Counted from the stretch's first letter, positions 41,827-49,013 are shown. The stretch is DNA of 64,000 bases from Pelomonas sp. Root1217 (GCF_001425705.1 NZ_LMDC01000012.1:601294-665293), one strand, 5' to 3'. The notes: generated by a model not told the origin, from the letters alone. A program made the numbers and translations.

Positions 41827-42360
41827 ATGAAACGCCTGCTCATCCCCCTGCTGATCGCCAGCAGCGCCCTGTCCGCCCAGGCAGCCACGCTGCAGCCCGA
41901 GAAAAGCGACCTCAGCTTCACCTTCAAGCAGATGGGCGTGCCGGTGGACGGCAAGTTCAAGAAGTTCGAGGCCCAGCTCGATTTCGACGCCAAGAAGCCC
42001 GAGGCCGGCAAGATCGCCTTCACGGTCGACCTGGGTAGCGTGTCCCTGGGTGACGCCAGTTTCGACGCCGAACTTGCCAAGGCGCCCTGGTTCGACACCA
42101 AGCGCAACGGCAAGGCGACATTTGTGTCCAGCGGCATCAAGGCCACCGGCCCCGGCAAGTACGACGTGGCCGGCAAGCTGACCATCAAGGGCGCCGGCCG
42201 CGACGTCGTCGTGCCCATCACCCTGGCCTCCGGCGTGGCCAGTGGCAGCGTGGCCATCAAGCGCCTCGATTTCAAGATCGGTGACGGCGAATGGGCCGAC
42301 ACCTCCATGGTCGCCAACGACGTGACCGTGAAGTTCAAACTGGCCTTTGCTGGCATCTAG
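41827..42360 (+). CDS. YceI family periplasmic protein (first of a pair)
   Basis: The 177-residue protein has a signal peptide (LLIASSALSAQA) and a YceI lipocalin-like barrel that binds isoprenoid-type lipids in characterised members: LSFTFKQMGVPVDGKFKKFEAQLDFD, VDLGSVSLGDASFDAEL, PWFDTKRNGKATFVSSGI and YDVAGKLTIKGAGRDVVVPI. It starts 20 bases after the cytochrome b gene. The downstream YceI paralogue is clearly different in sequence, so the pair is not a recent duplication. Confidence 0.94.
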   Translation: MKRLLIPLLIASSALSAQAATLQPEKSDLSFTFKQMGVPVDGKFKKFEAQLDFDAKKPEAGKIAFTVDLGSVSLGDASFDAELAKAPWFDTKRNGKATFVSSGIKATGPGKYDVAGKLTIKGAGRDVVVPITLASGVASGSVAIKRLDFKIGDGEWADTSMVANDVTVKFKLAFAGI

Positions 42361-42412
42361 GCTGGCCTGTAATCTCAACCCTTTCCTTCCCCACTCCCCG
42401 GAGACCTTCCCG

Positions 42413-42982
42413 ATGAAGAAAGCCCTGCTGCTCACCGCCCTGTTGGCCGCTGTTGGCGCCGCTCAAGCCCAGAGCGCCACCTACGCCATCGACCCCAGCC
42501 ATACCGCGGTCACCTTCGAAGCCAAGCATTTCGGCACCAGCACGCTGCGCGGCCGCTGGGACAAGAAGGAAGGCACGGTCACGCTGGACAAGGCGGCCAA
42601 GACCGGCAAGGTCGAGTTCACCATCGACATGGCCTCCCTGACCACCGGCACGGCCCCCTTCGACGGCCACCTGAAGAGCAAGGATTTCTTCGCTGTGGAG
42701 GAGTTCCCGACGGCCAAGTTCGTCGGCGACAAGTTCACGTTCAATGGCGACAAGGTCGCCAGCGTGGCCGGCGAGCTGACGCTACGCGGCAAGACCAACC
42801 CGGTGACGCTGACGGCCACCAACTTCAACTGCTACGAGAATCCGCGCCTGAAGCGCGAGGTCTGCGGTGGCGACTTCGAGACCACCATCCAGCGCAGCCA
42901 ATGGGGCATCGTCTATGCGATGCCGGCCGTCACGCCCGACGCCATCCGCCTGCTGGTCCAGGTCGAGGCCATCAAGCAGTAA
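42413..42982 (+). CDS. YceI family periplasmic protein (second of a pair)
   Basis: The ATG at 42413 gives 189 residues with signal LLAAVGAAQA. The barrel has YAIDPSHTAVTFEAKHFGTSTLRGRW, FTIDMASLTTGTAPFDGHLKSKDFFAVEEFPTAKF and LRGKTNPVTLTATNFNCYENP, with two cysteines (NCYENP and REVCGGD). It matches classical YceI better than its upstream neighbour. An intrinsic terminator follows 20 bases after the stop and closes the operon. Confidence 0.95.
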   Translation: MKKALLLTALLAAVGAAQAQSATYAIDPSHTAVTFEAKHFGTSTLRGRWDKKEGTVTLDKAAKTGKVEFTIDMASLTTGTAPFDGHLKSKDFFAVEEFPTAKFVGDKFTFNGDKVASVAGELTLRGKTNPVTLTATNFNCYENPRLKREVCGGDFETTIQRSQWGIVYAMPAVTPDAIRLLVQVEAIKQ

Positions 42983-43002
42983 ACCCGCTGCTTTCCCTCT
43001 TG

Positions 43003-43026
43003 AAGCCCGCCTCTGGCGGGCTTTTT
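43003..43026 (+). terminator. Intrinsic terminator after the YceI operon
   Basis: Stem AAGCCCGCC (43003-43011), loop TCT, stem GGCGGGCTT (43015-43023), then a T-run to 43026. The following 170 bases up to 43197 must hold the promoter of the kinase operon, but no clear boxes were found. Confidence 0.95.
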
Positions 43027-43196
43027 GCTGGGTGATTCGTGAACTATTGCCAGGCCCTTCACGGGGCCGTCATGCGGGGCGGCACGGCCTGTCGCAGCCC
43101 CATGCAGTTCGTCATACGTCCCGGCCGGAGCGTCGCGCCGTGCCCACGCCGCCCAAAGCCCCTGCGTAAAGTGGCTTCCAACGACAGACCCCGGCC

Positions 43197-44639
43197 ATGA
43201 CTCCCTCCTTCTCCCCCAGCCCCCAGCAAAAGCTCTGGATCGAGCGCTGGCAGCGTTTTTCCGCCACGGTGGTGCGGTATTTCCACATCTATGCCGGCTG
43301 GCTGGTCGGCATCAGCTGGAAGCGCTTCGTGCTGCTGTCGCTGGCACTGCTGATCGGCGTCAATGTGCTGAAGAACCTGCCTCCGTTCACCTGGCGCATC
43401 AGCGAGCAGGTCGAGGAGCATGACCACGGTGCCGTGCGCCGTCAGGCCAAGCTCGAGGCCGAGGCTAAGAAGGCCGCCGACCAGGCCCGCAGGGCGGTCG
43501 ACAGAGCCGAAAAGGACGGCAAGAAGGTGGCCGACAAGGGCGTTCACTACGAGGTCAAGATCGACGAGCGTGGCGTGCGCATCCAGCCCGTGCGCTCCGC
43601 AGCCTCGGCAGCCAGCGGCGCCGATGGCGAGAACGGTGAGCCCAAGGCCGACGAGCCACCGGCCATCGCCATCGACTTCCCCAAGAGCGCCCGTCCCGAG
43701 GACATCCGCGCGGCCATCGAGCAGGCCAAGGAGCAGCTCAGCCAGCTCAAGCAGGAGGCGGAGGAGGTCAAGGACGCCCAGCAGGCTGCCGCTGAGGCAC
43801 AGACCGCGCTGCAGGAGGCCGTCGAGGAGGCCGCCAACGCCCAGAACCGCCGCCGCGTCACCATCGTGCATGCCGGCGACTCGCTGGTCGACCTGGCCAT
43901 CCTGTGGATCCTGGCCTCGGCCGTCATCAAGGCGATGTACAAGGGCCGCATCCAGGCCGAAGTCAAGGCGGCCCAGGCGGCCGAAAACGCCGAGAGCGAG
44001 GCGCTGAAGCGCCAGGTCATCGAGGCCCGCATGGCTGCCATGCAGGCCCAGGTCGAGCCGCACTTCCTGTTCAACACGCTGGCCTCCATCGACCACCTGA
44101 TCGAGACCGACCCGCCGCGCGCCAGTCAGATGCAGAAGAACCTGATCGCACTGCTGCGGGCTTCCATGCCCACCATGCGCGAGGCCAATGCCACCGCGAC
44201 CCGTGACCTGGGCCGCGAGCTGGCTGTCATCCGGCCCTATCTCGAGATCCTCAAGGTGCGCATGGAAGAGCGCCTGCAGACCGAGATCGACGTGCCCGAG
44301 GGCCTGCTGTCCGCAGAATTCCCGCCCATGATGATCCAGGGCCTGGTCGAAAACGCCATCAAGCATGGCCTGGAGCCCAAGGCCGAGGGCGGCACGCTCA
44401 AGGTCAAGGCCGAGATCGTGCATGGCAAGCTGGCCGTCACGGTCGCCGACACCGGCCTGGGCTTCGGACGCGCCGCCACCAGCGGCACCGGCGTGGGCCT
44501 GGCCAATATCCGCGAACGCCTGCAACTGCTGCACGGCAACCGCGCCAGCGTCACCGTCACCGAGAACCAACCCAGTGGCACGGTCGTCACGATCACCGTG
44601 CCCTATCGCAGCCGCAACGACGAAGGAGTCGCAGCATGA
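43197..44639 (+). CDS. LytS/YehU-type sensor histidine kinase with a long coiled-coil extracytoplasmic region
   Basis: The 480-residue kinase has TM1 at about residues 43-60, a charged helical segment of about 165 residues (AKLEAEAKKAADQARRAVDRAEKDG, later EQAKEQLSQLKQEAEEVKDAQQAA), TM2 at about 227-245 and a His_kinase (PF06580) domain with QAQVEPHFLFNTLASIDHLIE, where the histidine is phosphorylated. The ATPase follows: MMIQGLVENAIKHGLEP and GVGLANIRERLQLLHG. Its partner is the LytTR regulator at 45059. A small membrane protein is encoded between them and overlaps this stop (ATGA). Confidence 0.92.
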   Translation: MTPSFSPSPQQKLWIERWQRFSATVVRYFHIYAGWLVGISWKRFVLLSLALLIGVNVLKNLPPFTWRISEQVEEHDHGAVRRQAKLEAEAKKAADQARRAVDRAEKDGKKVADKGVHYEVKIDERGVRIQPVRSAASAASGADGENGEPKADEPPAIAIDFPKSARPEDIRAAIEQAKEQLSQLKQEAEEVKDAQQAAAEAQTALQEAVEEAANAQNRRRVTIVHAGDSLVDLAILWILASAVIKAMYKGRIQAEVKAAQAAENAESEALKRQVIEARMAAMQAQVEPHFLFNTLASIDHLIETDPPRASQMQKNLIALLRASMPTMREANATATRDLGRELAVIRPYLEILKVRMEERLQTEIDVPEGLLSAEFPPMMIQGLVENAIKHGLEPKAEGGTLKVKAEIVHGKLAVTVADTGLGFGRAATSGTGVGLANIRERLQLLHGNRASVTVTENQPSGTVVTITVPYRSRNDEGVAA

Positions 44640-45040
44640 AAACCTTGTTCAAGATCCTGTTCATCGGCACCGCGTTGATGGTGCTGATGGCAATGTTCGG
44701 CGGCTTTGCGCTGCTGCACCACCATGGCGGCCCGGACATGCACATCGTGCTGGACGACGGCGAGTTCTTCCTGGGCGGCAGCGATGTCGGCGACTGGCTG
44801 GGCGCGACCATCGGCCTGTTCGTCGCCGGGATCATCTGCGTCATCGTCGTGCCACTGGTGCTGCTGCTGGGCGTGGCCCTGCCGCTGCTCATCGTCGGCG
44901 GCGTGCTGGCCCTGGTCGTCGCCAGCCTGCTGGGCGTCGGTGCCGTGCTCGGCTCGCCGCTGATCCTGCTCGGCCTGCTGCTCTTCGTCGTCATGCGCAA
45001 CCGCCGCCGCGCGAACGCTGCCAGGTCGACGCCTGTCTGA
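44636..45040 (+). CDS. Small membrane protein between sensor kinase and response regulator
   Basis: The 134-residue protein has a first helix (about residues 5-27), an exposed segment with HHHGGPDMHIVLDDGEFFLGG, then a long hydrophobic stretch (about 55-120) that makes two or three helices, and a basic tail MRNRRRANAARS. Its start overlaps the kinase stop. No family is recognised. Its position suggests an accessory component of the two-component system, such as a sensor helper. The histidine- and acid-rich loop could bind metal; this is inference. Confidence 0.75.
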   Translation: MKTLFKILFIGTALMVLMAMFGGFALLHHHGGPDMHIVLDDGEFFLGGSDVGDWLGATIGLFVAGIICVIVVPLVLLLGVALPLLIVGGVLALVVASLLGVGAVLGSPLILLGLLLFVVMRNRRRANAARSTPV

Positions 45041-45058
45041 GCTAGTAGCATCGTCGGC

Positions 45059-45883
45059 ATGAACACTGCAGCACCCATCCGCGCCGTTCTGGCCGACGAC
45101 GAAAGACTGATGCGCGAGCAACTGCGCGCCCGATTGACCGAGGTCTGGCCGGAGCTGGACATCGTCGCCGAGGCCAAGAACGGCCTTGAGGCGGTCGAGC
45201 TGACCAAGGAGCACAAGCCCGACATCGTCTTCCTCGACATCCGCATGCCGGGCCTGACGGGCGTGGACGCCGCCCGCCAGATCGCCCAGCTGCCTGAGGA
45301 CGACGACTGGCTGGTGCCGGAGATCGTCTTCATCACCGCCTACGACCAGTACGCCGTCGAGGCCTTCGAGCAGGGTGTGGCCGACTACGTGCTCAAGCCC
45401 GCCGAGCGCGAGCGCTTGCAGCTGACGGTGGCCCGCATCAAGAAGCGCCTGGCTCAGCGCGAGGCGCCCTCCAACGACTTCAGCGACAGCGCGCCGGTGC
45501 CGCTGCAGCAGTTGCTGCACAAGCTGTCGGGGCAGATGAACCCGGCTGGCAAGCCGCAATACCTGCAGTGGATCCAGGCCACGGTTGGCCAGGCCATCCA
45601 GATGATCCCGGTCGAGGACGTGCTGTTCTTCATCAGCGACGAGAAGTACACCCGGGTGCAGACGGCCAAGGTCGAGGCCTTGATCCGCAAACCGATCAAG
45701 GAGCTGGTGGACGAGTTGGACCCGCAGGTCTTCTGGCAGATCCACCGCTCCACGCTCGTGAATGCCCGCGCCATCGATGGCATCACCCGCGACTTCCGCG
45801 GCCGCCAGCTGGTGGGAGTGCGCGGCTTAACCGAGAAGCTCGAAGTCAGCCGTAGCTACACCCACCTGTTCAAAGGGATGTAG
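45059..45883 (+). CDS. LytTR-family response regulator
   Basis: The 274-residue protein has a receiver domain (VLADDERLMREQLRARL with the acidic pocket, IVFLDIRMPGLTGVD with the phospho-acceptor aspartate, FITAYDQYAVEAFEQGVADYVLKPA) and a C-terminal LytTR DNA-binding domain (IPVEDVLFFISDEKYTRVQT, FWQIHRSTLVNARAIDGI). It is the partner of the kinase upstream. LytTR regulators bind direct repeats, often in their own upstream regions. Repeat copy C begins 22 bases after its stop. Confidence 0.94.
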   Translation: MNTAAPIRAVLADDERLMREQLRARLTEVWPELDIVAEAKNGLEAVELTKEHKPDIVFLDIRMPGLTGVDAARQIAQLPEDDDWLVPEIVFITAYDQYAVEAFEQGVADYVLKPAERERLQLTVARIKKRLAQREAPSNDFSDSAPVPLQQLLHKLSGQMNPAGKPQYLQWIQATVGQAIQMIPVEDVLFFISDEKYTRVQTAKVEALIRKPIKELVDELDPQVFWQIHRSTLVNARAIDGITRDFRGRQLVGVRGLTEKLEVSRSYTHLFKGM

Positions 45884-45904
45884 CCGGAAGGAACGTGTTT
45901 GGCG

Positions 45905-46040
45905 CGGGCCGCGCGCCGGGCCGCTCCCAAGGCGGCCCGTGGGCGATGTGCTCGCCGGTCAATCCGGTGAGCATCGCCGTCCCCTTGGGGGACCGACTGG
46001 GCTTGCCCGCGTTCAGCAGGGCAAGACCAGGCGAGGGGCA
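45905..46040 (+). repeat. Stem-loop-rich intergenic repeat, copy C (short form)
   Basis: This 136-base element shares both ends with copies A and B but lacks their central 80-90 bases. The first hairpin is CGGGCCGC/GCGGCCCG (45917-45940). The TCAAT-loop stem is GCTCGCCGG/CCGGTGAGC (45950-45972), with different bases but intact pairing. The last stem is CTTGCCCGC/GCAGGGCAAG around GTTCA (46002-46025). The GGCGAGGGGC end is one base from the stop codon of fpr on the other strand. Confidence 0.8.
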
Positions 46041-46041
46041 C

Positions 46042-46818
46042 TCACTTCTCTACAAAAGCGCGCTCGATGACGTAGTCGCCCGGCGTCGTCGTGCTGCCTT
46101 CCTTGAAACCACGGATCTCCAGCATCTCCTGCATGTCCTTCAGCAGCGCGGGGCTGCCGCACAGCATGATGCGGTCGGTCTCCGGGTCCAGCGGTGGCAG
46201 GTCCAGGTCGGCCTGCAGCTTGCCGGTCTGGATCAGGTCGGTGATGCGGCCCATGTTCTTGAAGGGCTCGCGCGTGACCGTCGGGTAGTACAGCAGCTGT
46301 TCGCTGGCGAATTCGCCCAGGAATTCGTGCTGATGCAGGTCGACCGTGAGGTGGTCGTGATAGGCCAGCTCGTTCACATGGCGCACGCCGTGCACGACGA
46401 TGACCTTTTCGAAGCGCTCATAGGTCTCGGGGTCTCGTGCGACGCTGATGAAGGGCGCCAGGCCCGTGCCGCTGCCCAGCAGATAGAGGTTCTTGCCCGG
46501 CAGCAGGTAGTCGATCAGCAGGGTCCCCGTGGGCTTGCGGCCGACGATGATCTTGTCGCCCGGCTTGATGTGCTGCAGGCGTGAGGTCAGCGGGCCGTCC
46601 GGCACCTTGATGCTGAGGAATTCCAGCTGCTCTTCATAGTTGGCGCTGACGATGCTGTAGGCGCGCAGCAGTGGTTTGCCCGTCTCCGTCTTGAGGCCGA
46701 TCATCGTGAAGTGGCCATTGGAAAAACGCAGGGCCTGGTCGCGCGTCGTCGTGAAGCTGAACAGGCGGTCGGTCCAGTGGTGGACGGTCAGGACGGTCTC
46801 TTCGTGGAAGGCACTCAT
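46042..46818 (-). CDS. fpr: Ferredoxin--NADP reductase
   Basis: The 258-residue flavoprotein exchanges electrons between NADPH and ferredoxin or flavodoxin. The FAD-binding motif RAYSIVSANYEEQLEFLSI and the NADP-binding YLLGSGTGLAPFISVARDPETYERF are clear, as is MLCGSPALLKDMQEML. It ends DYVIERAFVEK, the C-terminal form of the bacterial Fpr class with residues stacking on the flavin. It lies 80 bases downstream of soxR on the same strand. In enterobacteria fpr belongs to the SoxRS regulon, so this location is meaningful. Confidence 0.95.
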   Translation of the reverse strand: MSAFHEETVLTVHHWTDRLFSFTTTRDQALRFSNGHFTMIGLKTETGKPLLRAYSIVSANYEEQLEFLSIKVPDGPLTSRLQHIKPGDKIIVGRKPTGTLLIDYLLPGKNLYLLGSGTGLAPFISVARDPETYERFEKVIVVHGVRHVNELAYHDHLTVDLHQHEFLGEFASEQLLYYPTVTREPFKNMGRITDLIQTGKLQADLDLPPLDPETDRIMLCGSPALLKDMQEMLEIRGFKEGSTTTPGDYVIERAFVEK

Positions 46819-46844
46819 GGCGGTCTTGTTGGCGGACGGTTTGG

Positions 46845-46856
46845 CGGGTTAACCCG
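46845..46856. promoter_or_regulatory. Perfect palindrome upstream of fpr
   Basis: CGGGTTAACCCG lies 27 bases before the fpr start in the 80-base soxR-fpr gap. It could be an operator. It does not resemble a SoxR box. Confidence 0.4.
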
Positions 46857-46898
46857 GGTATTTTCGCCGGGAAGTGCTCACCCGCCGTCGCCAAGGGG

Positions 46899-47387
46899 TC
46901 AAGGCGCGGTTTCGATGCGCAGAAGCCTCGCCCCGGCGCCCTCGCTGCGCTTGACGTCCTGCGGGTTGTAAAGCGCGCAGGCCTTCAGCGACAGGCAGCC
47001 ACAGCCGATGCAACCCGTCAGCCGCTCGCGCAGCTGCTGCAGTGCTGCAATGCGCTCATCCAGCAGCGGCGCCCAGCCGGCTGACAGCCGCGTCCAGTCC
47101 GCCTTGGTGGGCGTGCGGCCTTGCGGCAGGGTGGCCAGCGCGGCCTTGATCTGCGGCAGCGTCAGCCCCACCACCTGGGCCGCGCGAATGAAGGCCACGC
47201 GGCGCAGCACGTGGCGCGGGTATTGGCGATGCCCGCCGCTGCTGCGGCCGCCAGCGATCAGCCCCTCGGCCTCATAGAAGCGCAGCGCGCTGGCCGCCAC
47301 GCCGGAGCGCCTGGCCAGCTGGCCGATGGAAAGCGGCGCCGCGGCGTCTGCGAGGCTTGACTTCAAGTCCACTTGAACTTCGAGCAT
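46899..47387 (-). CDS. soxR: Redox-sensing MerR-family activator SoxR
   Basis: The 162-residue protein has the MerR helix-turn-helix LSIGQLARRSGVAASALRFYEAEGLI, a dimerisation helix, and the diagnostic [2Fe-2S] cysteine cluster CIGCGCLSLKAC (CxxCxCxxxxxC) near residue 126. SoxR is activated by redox-cycling compounds. With the ATG at 47387, 18 residues precede the motif; a TTG eight codons in would give 11, closer to E. coli SoxR. The SoxR box lies inside or just before the coding start, so soxR may repress itself. Confidence 0.95.
   Translation of the reverse strand: MLEVQVDLKSSLADAAAPLSIGQLARRSGVAASALRFYEAEGLIAGGRSSGGHRQYPRHVLRRVAFIRAAQVVGLTLPQIKAALATLPQGRTPTKADWTRLSAGWAPLLDERIAALQQLRERLTGCIGCGCLSLKACALYNPQDVKRSEGAGARLLRIETAP
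47357..47387 (+). promoter_or_regulatory. SoxR box in a MerR-type promoter facing the questin-oxidase-like gene
   Basis: A -35 box TTGACT (47357-47362) is followed by the palindrome TTCAAGTCCACTTGAA (47362-47377), which sits in an overlong spacer of 19-20 bases before a poor -10 box (GAGCAT, 47382-47387). An operator inside a 19-20 base spacer is the signature of SoxR/MerR promoters. The sequence fits the known SoxR box pattern (consensus CCTCAAGTTAACTTGAGG). The promoter points to the plus-strand gene at 47418. Confidence 0.8.
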
Positions 47388-47417
47388 GGCGCCATGTTCC
47401 CACAGCCCAGAGCCGCC

Positions 47418-48416
47418 ATGCTGACCAAGACCGCCACGCCAGCGCCCGCCACGCTGGCCCAGTTGCACCACCTGCTCGACGCCGGTGCGGCGCTGTCGCC
47501 CACCTACCGGGGGCGATTGAGCAACCACCTGCCCATGGCCCAGCAGGCCTTGCTGGAGCTGGGCGCCTCGGCGGCGCGGCTGCAGGCCTGGACCGAAAGC
47601 TACGAAGTCCACCTTGAACCGCGCGTCGCTGCTCGCCCAGCCACCGTCACGGTGGCGCGCGACCTGGGTCGGCCGGACAGCGAAAGCGCCTGGAACGCTC
47701 ACTTCGCAGCGCGCATCGCGGCAGTCGGCGCCGGCGGCACATTGCGCGAGGCTTTGCCCTTGTTGCTGCCCGGCGCGGGCGCGATCGCCTTCCATGGCCT
47801 GATCCGCACCGGCCACGCGGCGCTGGCAGGGCACGACGGCGAGCTTGCCGCAGGACTTGCGCATTGGGCGGCCCACTTCCTGCCGCTGCCGACCACGGCC
47901 GAGGGCCCGCCGCTGGAACTGGCCGATTGGCTGCAGGCGCTGAGCAAGCTGTCGCGCCCGGCCTACCCGGCAGGCGCACTGATCCATGGCCGCATGCGGG
48001 CCTGGGGCGAATCGCCGGATTTCGCCGCGGTCGCCGGCCGGCTGCGCCATGGGCCGGACACACTGCGCGACCTGGCGCTGCTGGCGGCCCGCACCTATGC
48101 GGCGACCGGCAATTTCACCGTGCTGCACCTGCTGACGGGCAGCCACGCGATGGCTGTGCTGGAACCCTGGTGGCCCGCGCCCGAACTGGCGCGCGGCTTC
48201 AGCGTCGCCGCGGCAGCCGGCCTGCTGGCCAGTGGCGCCGAGCCGGCGCTGTTGCTTGACCATGCGCCGAGCCGCCCCTGGCCGGCGTTGATCACGGCAG
48301 CCTGTGAGCAGGACGACGCCCACGTCATCAAGCTCACGCACACTGCCTGGCGCCTCGGCCGACGCTGGCCCGACCCGGCCTGGCGCCGCGCCGTGGAGCG
48401 TGCAATTCCATTTTGA
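47418..48416 (+). CDS. Questin oxidase-like protein (DUF4243/PF14027)
   Basis: The 332-residue protein has the N-terminal signature YRGRLSNHLPMAQQALLELGA, then FHGLIRTGHAAL and the C-terminal DDAHVIKLTHTAWRLGRR of the questin oxidase family. Fungal questin oxidase opens an anthraquinone ring in a Baeyer-Villiger-type step; bacterial members are uncharacterised. Starts at 47394 and 47418 are both possible; 47418 is chosen because 47394 would be almost at the predicted transcription start. A SoxR box promoter stands directly upstream, so it is probably induced by redox-active compounds, perhaps quinones. Confidence 0.82.
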   Translation: MLTKTATPAPATLAQLHHLLDAGAALSPTYRGRLSNHLPMAQQALLELGASAARLQAWTESYEVHLEPRVAARPATVTVARDLGRPDSESAWNAHFAARIAAVGAGGTLREALPLLLPGAGAIAFHGLIRTGHAALAGHDGELAAGLAHWAAHFLPLPTTAEGPPLELADWLQALSKLSRPAYPAGALIHGRMRAWGESPDFAAVAGRLRHGPDTLRDLALLAARTYAATGNFTVLHLLTGSHAMAVLEPWWPAPELARGFSVAAAAGLLASGAEPALLLDHAPSRPWPALITAACEQDDAHVIKLTHTAWRLGRRWPDPAWRRAVERAIPF

Positions 48417-48421
48417 TGGAA
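48406..48421. promoter_or_regulatory. Inverted repeat 1 upstream of the XRE-cupin gene
   Basis: TTCCAT and ATGGAA flank TTTG. It overlaps the stop codon of the questin-oxidase-like gene. Its half-site TTCCA is shared with the stronger palindrome 20 bases downstream, which suggests one protein binds both. Confidence 0.55.
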
Positions 48422-48426
48422 AACAA

Positions 48427-48444
48427 ATTCCAGTAAACTGGAAT
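48427..48444. promoter_or_regulatory. Perfect palindrome directly before the XRE-cupin start
   Basis: ATTCCAGTAAACTGGAAT is a perfect 8-base inverted repeat with a 2-base centre that ends 3 bases before the ATG at 48447. It is A/T-rich in a G/C-rich background. It is the likely operator through which the XRE regulator controls its own operon. Confidence 0.75.
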
Positions 48445-48446
48445 GC

Positions 48447-49013
48447 ATGGACATTACGCAACGCATCGGCCACCGCCTGCACGAACTGCGCTCGGCCGCC
48501 GGCCTGTCGCTGGACGCGCTGGCCCAGAAGAGCGGTGTCAGCCGCTCCAACATCTCGCTGATCGAGCGCGGCCAGAGCAGCCCGACCGCTGTCGTGCTCG
48601 ACAAGCTGTCGTCCGCGCTGGGCGTCAGCGTCGCGTCCATGTTCGAGTCCGGTCCGCCGGCGGCGGCACCGTCGCCGCTGGTCCGCGTTGCCGAGCAGCC
48701 GGTCTGGGACGACCCCGCCTCGGGCTACCGTCGCCGCAACGTCTCCCCGCCCGGGGTGTCGCCGTTGCAACTGGTCGACGTCGTCTTTCCCGCTGGCCAA
48801 CGCGTGTCCTTCGAGACCTCGGAACGCGATGCCGACATTCACCAACTCGTCTGGATGATCGACGGTGTCATGGAGATCGGCCATGGCAGCGAGCAGTGGC
48901 AGCTGAACCCAGGCGACTGCCTGGCCATGCGGCTGGATGCGCCCATCCGTTTCCACAATCCTGGAAGCAAGCCGGCGCGCTACCTCGTTGCGCTCACTGG
49001 GGCACGCCCATGA
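48447..49013 (+). CDS. XRE-family regulator with C-terminal cupin domain
   Basis: The 188-residue protein has an N-terminal helix-turn-helix (IGHRLHELRSAAGLSLDALAQKSGVSRSNISLIERGQSSPT) and a C-terminal cupin (VFPAGQRVSFET, HQLVWMIDGVMEIGHG, LNPGDCLAMRLDAPIRFHNPG). This is the SutR/PuuR-like architecture, in which the cupin senses a small molecule. Two inverted repeats lie just upstream. The GNAT gene follows with an ATGA overlap, a pairing common for this class. Confidence 0.93.
   Translation: MDITQRIGHRLHELRSAAGLSLDALAQKSGVSRSNISLIERGQSSPTAVVLDKLSSALGVSVASMFESGPPAAAPSPLVRVAEQPVWDDPASGYRRRNVSPPGVSPLQLVDVVFPAGQRVSFETSERDADIHQLVWMIDGVMEIGHGSEQWQLNPGDCLAMRLDAPIRFHNPGSKPARYLVALTGARP

Noticed and set aside
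47388-48956. A long upstream extension of the soxR frame on the minus strand
   Set aside because: It is antisense to the questin-oxidase-like and XRE genes and has no protein similarity. soxR begins at 47387 or a few codons later.
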